A stretch of DNA of 38,646 bases from Cytophagales bacterium (GTDB lineage: Bacteria; Bacteroidota; Bacteroidia; Cytophagales; Cyclobacteriaceae). Position numbers and translations under genes: made by a program. The DNA lies in the NCBI GenBank assembly GCA_005788235.1, contig SXYU01000071.1:1-38646 (forward strand), read 5' to 3'. This document shows, piece after piece, positions 28,214-37,177 of this stretch; the stretch's first letter is position 1, and each line of letters begins with the position of its first letter. A model generated the notes under the pieces. The model made no database searches, was not told the DNA's origin, and was given only the letters and a program-made list of their open reading frames with translations.

Positions 28214-28735
28214 ATGAAACCTCTTATTCTTTCCCCCGATTTGAGTAAAACTCAAATTGCTGAACTTGTGGAACGCTTTTTAGGTGAGGAGGGATTTTCG
28301 ATTTCCACCAAAGATTTAGAGCGCCCTTGGGGAGGATTTTTTGTGTTGGATGAAACTCAAATTCGAGCATTTAAAACTCGATTTTTCCCAGAAGTTATTC
28401 TTTCTGAAGAGCAATTTGCACAGAAGTTGAGCCCTAAATTTCTACTTGTAGCACCTAGAGCACGACTTTCCTGGCAGTACCACTACCGTCGTGCGGAGTT
28501 GTGGACCTTAGTAGGAGGAAAAGCGGCCATAAGTCGGAGTTTGGACGATGAGCAGGAAGAAGCTACCCCTATGATTAGCTATGAAGTAGTTTCACTTCAG
28601 CAGGGAGAACGCCATCGATTGATTGGTATGCAAGGTTGGGGAGTAGTTGCTGAGATTTGGATGCACACAGATCCCAACCATCCTTCAGATGAAGACGATA
28701 TTGTTCGATTGCAGGACGATTACTCAAGAAAATAA
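28214..28735 (+). CDS. cupin-fold protein resembling type II mannose-6-phosphate isomerases
   Basis: ERPWGGFFVLDE, LLVAPRARLSWQYHYRRAELWTLVGGKAAIS, LQQGERHRLIG cupin motifs. Confidence 0.75.
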   Translation: MKPLILSPDLSKTQIAELVERFLGEEGFSISTKDLERPWGGFFVLDETQIRAFKTRFFPEVILSEEQFAQKLSPKFLLVAPRARLSWQYHYRRAELWTLVGGKAAISRSLDDEQEEATPMISYEVVSLQQGERHRLIGMQGWGVVAEIWMHTDPNHPSDEDDIVRLQDDYSRK

Positions 28736-28741
28736 AGTTGA

Positions 28742-28912
28742 CTAGGCCTTGTTGAGGGCGTCGATTTGTTTGGCTACTTCTTCAGCTTCTGCCATTAACT
28801 TATCCGCTGCAGTTCGGTTGCTATGCGACAGTTTATGCGCATCTGCCATCATCTTGGCATAGGTGTCTTGAAGCTTTTCCTTCTCGCTTTTCTTTTTAAA
28901 TAATCCAAACAT
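28742..28912 (-). CDS. Lacal_2735-type conserved small protein (56 aa)
   Basis: Minus strand MFGLFKKKSEKEKLQDTYAKMMADAHKLSHSNRTAADKLMAEAEEVAKQIDALNKA*, absent from the ORF track because <60 aa; resembles a small Bacteroidota family I recall under this name. Confidence 0.8.
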   Translation of the reverse strand: MFGLFKKKSEKEKLQDTYAKMMADAHKLSHSNRTAADKLMAEAEEVAKQIDALNKA

Positions 28913-28960
28913 GGGTATCGGTTTTAGGTTTAACCGAGATTACCTGAGAATGTTTTCCTG

Positions 28961-28975
28961 CCTGCCGAAGGAAGG
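28961..28975. repeat. imperfect palindromic repeat, copy 2
   Basis: CCTGCCGAAGGAAGG, abuts the stop codon of the minus-strand repeat protein. Confidence 0.45.
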
Positions 28976-30541
28976 TTATTGGCTATCAGTACTTCCTTTA
29001 GGATACTGGATTTCATCATCCTTAAACTCAAGGAGATCTTCCAGTCTTCCAGCTGAATTGTAAAACTTCCAAGGCCCTTGTTTTTTACCATCCTTCATGT
29101 TGCCTTCAGAGGCTTTTCTGCCGGATTCGTGGTAATAGATCCAAAGTCCTTCTGATTTACCTCCTTTAAAGCTTCCTTCGGATTCTCTTTGGCCTGTGAC
29201 ATAGTAAGTGATTCGGGTGCCCATTCCGTCCTTCAAGGTGCCCTTATCTCGAGTTTCTTTTCCATCTAGGCTGTAATATTCACTCACATTGAGGAGCCGG
29301 CCATTGTCCCAAAACTCTTCTTGGGTCAGTTGCTTGTTGTCGTAGAATAATCCCCAAATCCCATCCTCAAACCCTAAGTTGAACGTGCCTACGGACTTTA
29401 GTTGACCCCCATCGTAATAATAAACCCACTGTCCATTCTCCATTCCGAGTAGGTATTCTCCTTCAGCTGCCAATACGCCAATTTTATTAAAATACTTCCA
29501 TAGGCCTGTTTTGAGGTCACTTTTGTATTCCCCAATGGCATACAAACTCCCATCTGGGTAAAAATTCTTCCAAACCCCAACTTTAGCGCCTCCAGCGTAT
29601 TGACCTTGTACTGAAAGTTTACCCGAACTGTGGTTTTCTACATAATCACCTTCGGGAACACCCAAGACATAGGTTTTGCGTTTGGAAATCTGCTTGTTAG
29701 GAAAATATTCTTCCCAAACGCCAACGGCTACGTTGTTTTCGTACCTCTCTTTTCGAGCCAAGCGTCCGGTTTCATAAAAATAGCTCCAATCGCCAATGCG
29801 ATTGCCAAAGTCATCGTAGTATTCCTCCGATTCAAGGATTTTTGTTGCTGGAAAAAAGCTTTTCCAAGTACCAATTTTCTCCCCATATTTGTAGGTGCCA
29901 GATTGGTAGACCACATTGGGCAAAGAAAAGGTCTTGTAAGCACCTTCAAATTGCCCTTTTACTGCAGTGGCTTCGGCCATGATATTTCCCTGCGGGTCAA
30001 ATTCGAAATAAGGCCCTTCTCTCAATCCATCCAAATAAAATTCGCGCACAGCAAGTTCTCCCTCTGAAAAATAACTGAGCCATTGTCCAGTTTTTTTTCC
30101 ATTAACGTAATTGCCTTCCAACTTGACCTGGGTAGGATCCACATAAAAATCCTTTTCAGTGCTTCCATAATATTCCGTGTATTTACCCACCAAAATGCTA
30201 TCCTGAAATATCATTTCTTTAACTAAATAACCGTTTGAATCAAAAAACTTGGCTGGACCAAAAAGTTTTCCATCGCGGTAATCCGCCACCTCTTTTCGCT
30301 TGCCATTGTCGTGAAAACTCGTCCATTGTCCATCTCGAAGCCCATTTTTAAAAACTCCTTCCGTGATTAGGGTATTGGTTTTTGTATTATAAAACTTCCA
30401 TAGCCCAGTTTGACGCTGATTTTCAACTACACCTGTTCCAACAATTGAAGAGTCATTGGTGTACCGCACTGAGATTTTTGAAGTCTGTGCAAAAAGCGAA
30501 AAATAAAGAAGGGAGAATACTGCAATCAGTACATACTTCAT
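28976..30541 (-). CDS. MORN/YwqK-type repeat secreted protein
   Basis: Signal peptide, then many ~23-aa repeats of the type G.W..Y...G.....G.Y..G...G. Confidence 0.88.
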   Translation of the reverse strand: MKYVLIAVFSLLYFSLFAQTSKISVRYTNDSSIVGTGVVENQRQTGLWKFYNTKTNTLITEGVFKNGLRDGQWTSFHDNGKRKEVADYRDGKLFGPAKFFDSNGYLVKEMIFQDSILVGKYTEYYGSTEKDFYVDPTQVKLEGNYVNGKKTGQWLSYFSEGELAVREFYLDGLREGPYFEFDPQGNIMAEATAVKGQFEGAYKTFSLPNVVYQSGTYKYGEKIGTWKSFFPATKILESEEYYDDFGNRIGDWSYFYETGRLARKERYENNVAVGVWEEYFPNKQISKRKTYVLGVPEGDYVENHSSGKLSVQGQYAGGAKVGVWKNFYPDGSLYAIGEYKSDLKTGLWKYFNKIGVLAAEGEYLLGMENGQWVYYYDGGQLKSVGTFNLGFEDGIWGLFYDNKQLTQEEFWDNGRLLNVSEYYSLDGKETRDKGTLKDGMGTRITYYVTGQRESEGSFKGGKSEGLWIYYHESGRKASEGNMKDGKKQGPWKFYNSAGRLEDLLEFKDDEIQYPKGSTDSQ

Positions 30542-30666
30542 GGTAAATCAGGATCTTAAAGGTAGGTATGAAATAGATTTTGGTACTCGGAATTAGACAA
30601 TTCCCTTATTCCTACGTAAAAAATCTTTTCCTGTTTAAAAGTACATGAAATCCTTAAATTTTTTGA

Positions 30667-31215
30667 TTACTCAGCTGGATTTGCCTGTAGAATTTTCTTT
30701 AATTCATCCTTCAAAATTTGGAGACAATTTTCCTGGTTCCGAACCAATGAAATCTCCTTGATCCAAAGCTTGGCCTCTCCTTGGTTTTGAGGGTAATCAG
30801 GAATTGTCTTGCAGGTCTGAATCCACGTCACTTGTGCTGCCAAATCCCAGGGGAGGTCATTGCGTCCCAATAGGAACCCATTCTCAGTAAATAATCGATC
30901 AGGTTGTGGCAGTTGTTTGCCTAAAAAAACGCAGCAATAAAGTCCATGGCCAAACCAACTCACGAACCGAATGTTACACCCATACTCTAAATCAAATGCT
31001 CGAATCAGGTCAAGCACAAGGTAGGGGAATCCGAGTAGCTGATTTCCTTTGGAGATTTTTTTACCCTTCGATTTTGAGAAAAAATGGGTCAACTCCTCAC
31101 TAGCAACCGAGTTGCCTAGCTGCTCAAAAAGGTCTAAAAATTCAATTTTTAGTTGATTTTGCCGTTGGACTAGCGTTTTATCTAGCCAGAGAGTAAGGTC
31201 AAGCTCCGACTTCAC
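30667..31215 (-). CDS. hypothetical protein
   Basis: 182-aa ORF in an otherwise intergenic gap, 4 nt downstream of fabH; no family recognised. Confidence 0.65.
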   Translation of the reverse strand: MKSELDLTLWLDKTLVQRQNQLKIEFLDLFEQLGNSVASEELTHFFSKSKGKKISKGNQLLGFPYLVLDLIRAFDLEYGCNIRFVSWFGHGLYCCVFLGKQLPQPDRLFTENGFLLGRNDLPWDLAAQVTWIQTCKTIPDYPQNQGEAKLWIKEISLVRNQENCLQILKDELKKILQANPAE

Positions 31216-31219
31216 CTCA

Positions 31220-32218
31220 TTACCATTTCAAAAGCGCAGAAGCCCAAGAAAAGCCTGATCCAAAAGCGGCAAGACAAACTAGGTCATTTTGCTTCAATCG
31301 CCCCTGTTCCCAAGCTTGGGAGAGCGCAATAGGGATGGTTCCCGCTGTGGTATTGCCGAGATGCATGATGTTATTAAACACCTTCTGATCGGGTAGCTCT
31401 AATTTCTGTTGAATGTATTGTGAAATTCTCAAATTGGCCTGATGGGGCACAAGTAGGTCGATATCGTCTTTGGTCAACTGACTAAATGCCAAGGCCTCTT
31501 GGATGACTTCCATAAAGCGAACTACAGCATGCTTGAAAACTGCATTTCCATTCATTTTTAGGAAAAAATCCCCTCGCTCAATCAATTCTTTTGAGATTCG
31601 TACTTTTCCACTGGAACTCGGGGCAATACAATAAAGTTCTTCGGCGTGAGTGCCTTCAGAATGGAGGTGGGTACTGATAATCCCTTTTTGACCAGGCTCC
31701 GCTCTGCCTACTACTACTGCGCCTGCTCCATCCGCAAATATCACTGCACTGGATCTACCTTCATCACTTTTATCCAATGCTGAAGATTGGATTTCGGCAC
31801 CGACAACTAGAATTTTTTGGTACATACCGGTTTTGATAAACTGATCGGCAATTGAAAGCGCATAGATAAAGCCAGAGCAAGCATTTCGAATGTCAAGGGC
31901 ACCGATGGTTTTGAATCCCAGTTCCCGCTGCAGCAGTACGCCATTGCCTGGTAAAAAGTAGTCGGGGGTGATGGTCGCAAAAATAATGAAGTCAATTTCA
32001 TCTTTTTCTACACCAGCTCGTTCCATGGCCATTTTACTTGCTTTAGCAGCCATGTTTGTTACCGTATCTACGCCAGGTGTATACCAACGTCTCTCTTGGA
32101 TTCCGGTGCGCTCTACAATCCACTCGTTGGATGTATTCATGAGCTGAGAAAGTTCCTCATTGGTGACGATTCGTTCAGGGACATAATGTCCCGCTGCTAG
32201 AATTCGTGAAGTGTACAT
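31220..32218 (-). CDS. fabH: 3-oxoacyl-ACP synthase III
   Basis: IRNACSGFIYALSIADQFI active-site Cys, VPHQANLRI His, LGNTTAGTIPIAL Asn. MYTSRILAAGHYVPE start preferred; ORF track starts at 32254. Confidence 0.94.
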   Translation of the reverse strand: MYTSRILAAGHYVPERIVTNEELSQLMNTSNEWIVERTGIQERRWYTPGVDTVTNMAAKASKMAMERAGVEKDEIDFIIFATITPDYFLPGNGVLLQRELGFKTIGALDIRNACSGFIYALSIADQFIKTGMYQKILVVGAEIQSSALDKSDEGRSSAVIFADGAGAVVVGRAEPGQKGIISTHLHSEGTHAEELYCIAPSSSGKVRISKELIERGDFFLKMNGNAVFKHAVVRFMEVIQEALAFSQLTKDDIDLLVPHQANLRISQYIQQKLELPDQKVFNNIMHLGNTTAGTIPIALSQAWEQGRLKQNDLVCLAAFGSGFSWASALLKW

Positions 32219-32302
32219 GGGCTTAGGGTAATGTTTGGGTAAATAGCATTGCAATATCGGTACTGCAAATTAGTTCAACAACAAAAGATCGGCTTGTTTG
32301 AG

Positions 32303-33001
32303 TTATCCAAACAGGGTGTAATTACCAAATTGATCCATAGGGGAGGTTTTCCGAACAAGACTATGGGAATCATTTTGAACTGAATTGACCAAGGGAGATA
32401 CTGTGTAGCTATCCATCAATTCAGTAGGATAGGGCTTCAATAATTCCAAAAGTTCGGACTCAGAGCTGTAACTATCCAACCATTTTTTCTCTTGCCCAGG
32501 CCTCAAAATTACTGGCATGCGATCATGGACTTCTGACACCAATTCATTTGGGCTAGTTGTAAGAATTAAAAAAGTATGTTGAGACTCTCCAGATACTGTT
32601 TCATATTCTTCCCAAATACCAGCAAAAGCAAAGGGTTCCTCTTCACGTAGGACAAATCGATGTGGAATTTTGGTTTTCTTTCCTACTTTTTTCCATTCGT
32701 AAAATCCATCTGCCGGGATTAGGCACCGTCTTTTCAGGAAGGAGGATTTGAAAGTTACTTTTTCATGAATAGATTCAGCCCTTGCATTGATAAGTTTGGA
32801 CGAAACAGGCTTATTTTGACCAAAATCTGGGGTAATTCCCCAGTAAAAAAAAGAAAATCCTTTGGGGCTATCGGAGGTGATTATAGGCACCAACTGCGTA
32901 GGGGCAATGTTGTATCGCGGAGAAAAATCTACCAGCATTTCTGCTTGGAAGCGTTCTTCTAATTCGATTTTACTCTTGGCAAGTGAATATCTTCCACACA
33001 T
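32303..33001 (-). CDS. SOS response-associated peptidase (SRAP/YedK/HMCES family)
   Basis: MCGRYS catalytic Cys2, YNIAPTQ, NARAESIHEK, RRCLIPADGFYEWKK, HDRMPVIL. Confidence 0.95.
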   Translation of the reverse strand: MCGRYSLAKSKIELEERFQAEMLVDFSPRYNIAPTQLVPIITSDSPKGFSFFYWGITPDFGQNKPVSSKLINARAESIHEKVTFKSSFLKRRCLIPADGFYEWKKVGKKTKIPHRFVLREEEPFAFAGIWEEYETVSGESQHTFLILTTSPNELVSEVHDRMPVILRPGQEKKWLDSYSSESELLELLKPYPTELMDSYTVSPLVNSVQNDSHSLVRKTSPMDQFGNYTLFG

Positions 33002-33030
33002 GGGCGCAGTTTCAGCTATTTTTTTCGAAG

Positions 33031-33990
33031 TTAGGAATCCTGGTAAATAAATTCAACTGCTCGGGCTTCAGAATAAAAGGGTTGCTGAGGATCCGATTGC
33101 ATAAAACCTACATGCCCTCCCTGAATTGGAAATTCAAAGTGTACTTGATCCAACTGTTGAGCAAGCTGAGTGGGGTAACAGGTGGGGCTGAGGAAAGGAT
33201 CATTTTGTGCATTTAGAACGAGTGCAGGAACTTGAATGTCCGGTAAAAACTGCAATGCTGAGTTGATTTGGTAATATTCTTCAGCATCGAAAAATCCATG
33301 CAAGGGCCCAGTAAAGGTGTTGTCAAAATCCCTAAGGGTACGAATGGAGGCAAATTTTGCCAATGGGAATTCCTCTTGAAAATGGGCAGATTTTTTTTTA
33401 ATTTTTTGTTTTAGGCTATTCAGAAATCGACGAGTGTAGAGACCAAAGGCTAAAGTTGAAATTTTATCGCAAGATCCTCCGAGATCCAAGGGCACAGAAA
33501 TTGCCACTCCCTTTTTAATTTTTGGATCTAATTTTCGCTTTTCACCTAGGTATTTAAGGGTCAAGTTTCCTCCCAAACTGAAACCGATCAGGAAAATCTC
33601 CTGATAGCTAGGAGAGGCATAGTTGACGATGGTTTCTAAGTCGTAGGTAGCGCCGCTGTGGTAAAAAATAGCCTTTCGGTTGACTGCTGCACCACAGCCT
33701 CGGTAATTCCAAGCCAAGACATCGAATCCATTATTTAAGGCCTGCTTGGCCATTCCTAAGACATAAGACCTGCTACTATTGCCCTCCAAGCCATGGCTGA
33801 TTACTACCAATTTGGCATTACCTCTTCGGTGCCAATCCACTTCTAAGAAATCCCCATCGTGAGTTTCTACAAAATCTTGCGCCGTAGGAGGTAGGATTAC
33901 TTTTCGAAATAAGGCAGGAAAAACAGTTTCTAAGTGACCGTTAAAGAGATATTTAGGTCTTTGGAGTTTGCAGGACTGGAGTAAGGGCAT
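33031..33990 (-). CDS. YheT family alpha/beta hydrolase
   Basis: VVISHGLEGNSSRSYVLGMA, WNYRGCG, IGFSLGGNLTLKYLGE, NAQNDPFLSP, HVGF. Confidence 0.92.
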   Translation of the reverse strand: MPLLQSCKLQRPKYLFNGHLETVFPALFRKVILPPTAQDFVETHDGDFLEVDWHRRGNAKLVVISHGLEGNSSRSYVLGMAKQALNNGFDVLAWNYRGCGAAVNRKAIFYHSGATYDLETIVNYASPSYQEIFLIGFSLGGNLTLKYLGEKRKLDPKIKKGVAISVPLDLGGSCDKISTLAFGLYTRRFLNSLKQKIKKKSAHFQEEFPLAKFASIRTLRDFDNTFTGPLHGFFDAEEYYQINSALQFLPDIQVPALVLNAQNDPFLSPTCYPTQLAQQLDQVHFEFPIQGGHVGFMQSDPQQPFYSEARAVEFIYQDS

Positions 33991-34033
33991 GGATGCAATA
34001 GTTCAAAAACTGGATGGAAAATACAGCATATAA

Positions 34034-34065
34034 TTTGAATAAAGCGTTTTTAAAAACTATTTTTG
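34034..34065 (+). promoter_or_regulatory. putative Bacteroidota promoter (TTTG-N20-TATTTTTG) for the E2 gene
   Basis: TTTG 34034-34037 and TATTTTTG 34058-34065, 32 nt upstream of the ATG at 34098. Confidence 0.55.
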
Positions 34066-34097
34066 GGCACTTAATTTATTACAAGAGCTACTAGAAC

Positions 34098-35744
34098 ATG
34101 GCCGAAATTATAAGAATGCCAAAAATGAGTGACACCATGGAAGAAGGTGTGATTGCATCCTGGTTGAAGAAAGTAGGAGACACTGTAAAGCCTGGAGATA
34201 TTCTTGCAGAGGTGGAGACCGATAAAGCTACTATGGAACTGGAATCTTACGAGGAAGGTGTGTTGCTATACGTAGGTGTTAAAGAGAAAGATTCGGTTCC
34301 AGTCAATGGAATCATCGCAATAATTGGTGAAAAGGGAGAAGCAATCCAGCATTTGTTGTCTGGAGCAGCTGCTGAAGTAACCAAAGCAGAAGCAGCCATT
34401 CTAGCTTCAGCCTCAGTGCCTGTTGCTGTTGAATTAAAAGCTCCAGTAGCAGTCGTCAATACATCTGCTATTCCAGCGGTAGTGGTTACCATGCCTAAGA
34501 TGAGCGATACCATGCAGGAAGGCACTATTTCGGCTTGGTTAAAAAAAGTGGGTGATGGTGTGAAATCAGGAGAAATCATCGCTGAGGTTGAGACAGACAA
34601 AGCCACTATGGAGTTGGAGTCCTACGAAGATGGCGTTTTGTTATACATTGGTGTAGAAGCTGGTGGAAGTGTGCCTGTAGAAGGGGTTATCGCAGTGATA
34701 GGAGAAAAGGGTGCTGATTTTAAGAGCCTTTTGGCTGCCCATCAAGGAGGAGGATCCACAGCAGCTCCTGCTGAAGTTGCTAGTCCTGCTGCGCCTGTAG
34801 CTGCAGTAGCACTTGCTCCAATGGTGTCTCAAGCGCCAGTTGTGGCAGTAGTGGCTAGTTTAGCTGTAAATGAGCGTGTTAAGGCCTCTCCATTAGCCAA
34901 AAAAATAGCCAGTGAAACAGGAATAGACATTCGTCAAGTAGCTGGTAGCGGTGAAGGTGGACGTATTGTCAAACGAGATATTGAAACCTTTGTGCCCGCA
35001 GCTGCTCCAGCTAGCCCTCAGGCAGCTTCAAGCCCAGTAGGAGTTGCTCCAGCACTTGGTCAAGAGAGCTTCACTGAAGAGAAGGTTTCTCAAATGCGTA
35101 AAACCATAGCCAAGCGATTGGCAGAGAGCAAATATTCTGCACCACATTTCTACTTGACTATGGAGATCAACATGGACAAGGCGATCGAGGCAAGAAAGAG
35201 CATGAACGAGTTTGGTACTGCAAAGATTTCTTTCAATGACTTGGTCATTAAAGCATCAGCAGCGGCGTTGCGTCAAAACCCCAAGGTGAACTCCAGCTGG
35301 CTTGGAGATAAAATCCGCTACAACGACCACATCCATATCGGCATGGCGGTAGCAGTAGAAGAGGGACTCTTGGTTCCTGTGATCAGATTTGCAGATCAGC
35401 TATCGCTAAGCCAGATTTCGAATCAAGCCAAATCTTTAGGTCAAAAGGCTAAAAACAAAGAACTACAACCCAAGGATTGGGAAGGAAATACCTTCACCAT
35501 CTCCAATTTGGGAATGTTTGGCATCGATGAGTTTACCGCCATCATCAACCCTCCAGATGCCTGTATCCTAGCAGTAGGCGGGATCAAGGAAACGGTTATC
35601 GTCAAGGATGGCCAAATGAAAATTGGCAATGTGATGAAGGTGACGCTCTCCTGTGATCACCGAGTAGTCGATGGAGCTGTGGGATCTGCCTTCCTTCAAA
35701 CCCTGAAAGGGCTTCTGGAAGATCCGGTTCGAATCCTTATCTAA
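34098..35744 (+). CDS. pdhC: dihydrolipoamide acetyltransferase (E2), two N-terminal lipoyl domains
   Basis: Two lipoyl motifs VETDKATMELESYE, Ala/Pro linkers, E3-binding VKASPLAKKIASETGIDIRQVAGSGEGGRIVKRDIE, catalytic SCDHRVVDGAVG. Confidence 0.95.
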   Translation: MAEIIRMPKMSDTMEEGVIASWLKKVGDTVKPGDILAEVETDKATMELESYEEGVLLYVGVKEKDSVPVNGIIAIIGEKGEAIQHLLSGAAAEVTKAEAAILASASVPVAVELKAPVAVVNTSAIPAVVVTMPKMSDTMQEGTISAWLKKVGDGVKSGEIIAEVETDKATMELESYEDGVLLYIGVEAGGSVPVEGVIAVIGEKGADFKSLLAAHQGGGSTAAPAEVASPAAPVAAVALAPMVSQAPVVAVVASLAVNERVKASPLAKKIASETGIDIRQVAGSGEGGRIVKRDIETFVPAAAPASPQAASSPVGVAPALGQESFTEEKVSQMRKTIAKRLAESKYSAPHFYLTMEINMDKAIEARKSMNEFGTAKISFNDLVIKASAAALRQNPKVNSSWLGDKIRYNDHIHIGMAVAVEEGLLVPVIRFADQLSLSQISNQAKSLGQKAKNKELQPKDWEGNTFTISNLGMFGIDEFTAIINPPDACILAVGGIKETVIVKDGQMKIGNVMKVTLSCDHRVVDGAVGSAFLQTLKGLLEDPVRILI

Positions 35745-35757
35745 AATTAAAGTTGTC

Positions 35758-35785
35758 AAAAAGTCCTCTTTAAACAGGACTTTTT
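35758..35785 (+). terminator. Rho-independent terminator after the E2 gene
   Basis: AAAAAGTCCT-CTTTAAAC-AGGACTTTTT then GTTTTTG. Confidence 0.8.
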
Positions 35786-35826
35786 GTTTTTGTATGGTTT
35801 TTGAAATGCATCTTAAACTAGGATTC

Positions 35827-35834
35827 TAAATTTG
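35827..35834 (+). promoter_or_regulatory. putative -7 element (TAAATTTG) for hslV
   Basis: 22 nt before the ATG at 35857; TTTG at 35800-35803 is spaced 23 nt (suboptimal). Confidence 0.4.
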
Positions 35835-35856
35835 GATACTAGAAAATAAATTTTCC

Positions 35857-36399
35857 ATGGAAAAAATTAAATCCACTACGGTAGTAGCCATTCGGCACAA
35901 TGGAGAGGTAGTTATCGGTGCCGATGGGCAAGCCACCCTTGGTAATACAGTTGCGAAGAGCACGGTGAAAAAAATCAGAGTGCTTCAAGGTGGTAAAATT
36001 GTTACGGGATTTGCAGGCTCTACTGCCGATGCCTTTACCTTATTGGACAAGTTTGAAGAAAAGCTAGGTGCATTTGGGAATAACATGAAGCGTGCGGCCG
36101 TGGAGCTAGCGAAGGACTGGCGCATGGATCGCATGCTCAGCCGCTTGGAGGCCATGATGATCGTGGCAGACAAAGACGATATTTTGATTATCTCAGGAAA
36201 TGGGGATGTGATTGAGCCTGATATGGAGATTGCTACCATCGGTTCGGGTAGTGTGTATGCACAATCTGCAGCTCGGGCGATGAAGAAATTTGCCCCGCAG
36301 CTATCTGCTGAGGAGATGGTTCGTGAAAGTTTACATATCGCAGCAGATGTTTGTATCTACACCAACCATAATTTGGTGGTAGAAAAGGTGAGTGCTTAA
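35857..36399 (+). CDS. hslV: ATP-dependent protease subunit HslV
   Basis: KSTTVVAIRHNGEVVIGADGQATLGNTVAKSTVKKIR, GFAGSTADAFTLLDKFEEKL. Confidence 0.96.
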   Translation: MEKIKSTTVVAIRHNGEVVIGADGQATLGNTVAKSTVKKIRVLQGGKIVTGFAGSTADAFTLLDKFEEKLGAFGNNMKRAAVELAKDWRMDRMLSRLEAMMIVADKDDILIISGNGDVIEPDMEIATIGSGSVYAQSAARAMKKFAPQLSAEEMVRESLHIAADVCIYTNHNLVVEKVSA

Positions 36400-36419
36400 C
36401 TGTAGGTGTTCGGAACGAG

Positions 36420-36449
36420 AAAGTCGGAAAAGAATTCCGACTTTTTTTT
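36420..36449 (+). terminator. Rho-independent terminator after hslV
   Basis: AAAGTCGGAA-AAGAA-TTCCGACTTTTTTTT. Confidence 0.85.
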
Positions 36450-36508
36450 GTTTTCAGCAAACCTGAATGCCTCCTTTTGTGTTATCAGGCTATACGTATT
36501 GAATCCAA

Positions 36509-37174
36509 ATGGAACCACCAAAAAGTAAAAAAACAAGCAAAAGAGACTACAGACAAGCGATAGTGGATGGATTTGTAGCGCATGTTCTCGAGCATGGTAA
36601 AGAACCTGCTTCCATTTTTAAGTTTGCCAAAGATTTAAAAATCAAAGAAGAGGAGGTTTACAACTATTTTACCTCTTTTGAGGCGGTAAAGTCTGCTATT
36701 TGGGTGGCTTTATTTGTAGAAACACAACGTCAATTGGAGGATCAGGAGGTGTATAAGGAATATTCGGTACGAGAAAAATTCCTTGCCTTCTTGTATACGT
36801 GGATTGAGGAATTGAAGAAAAATAGATCCTATCTACTTTGCCTCTACCAGGACAAGGCTAGCACCTTTAAGACGCTACCTAAAGACACTAAAGACTTCAA
36901 AGAGAAGTTTAGTGATTTCGCTTCTGAACTGATCTTGGAAGGAAAAGAAACACAGGAAATAGCAAGCAGGCCTTTTATTTCCGAAAAATACGATGAGGCT
37001 CTTTGGATGCAGGTAGGCTTCGTATTTCGCTACTGGATAGATGACAGAAGTCCAAGATTTGAAAAAACAGATGCAGCCATCGAAAAATCAGTTAATCTAG
37101 CCTTTGATTTGATGGGAAAAAGCGCATTGGATTCCTTTCTGGATTTTGCTAAGTTTCTCTACCAACATAAATAA
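36509..37174 (+). CDS. TetR/AcrR family transcriptional regulator
   Basis: IVDGFVAHVLEHGKEPASIFKFAKDLKIKEEEVYNYFTSFEAVKSAIW TetR-type HTH. Confidence 0.8.
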   Translation: MEPPKSKKTSKRDYRQAIVDGFVAHVLEHGKEPASIFKFAKDLKIKEEEVYNYFTSFEAVKSAIWVALFVETQRQLEDQEVYKEYSVREKFLAFLYTWIEELKKNRSYLLCLYQDKASTFKTLPKDTKDFKEKFSDFASELILEGKETQEIASRPFISEKYDEALWMQVGFVFRYWIDDRSPRFEKTDAAIEKSVNLAFDLMGKSALDSFLDFAKFLYQHK

Positions 37175-37177
37175 TTC

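Noticed and set aside
29630-30067. 145-aa plus ORF
   Set aside because: Antisense to the MORN/YwqK repeat gene; periodic gene produces open antisense frames.
28976-30541. Toxin-antitoxin interpretation of the YwqK-type repeat protein
   Set aside because: No adjacent toxin-like gene; the name is a database label rather than evidence.
34247-34606. 119-aa minus ORF
   Set aside because: Antisense shadow of the lipoyl/Ala-Pro linker region of E2.
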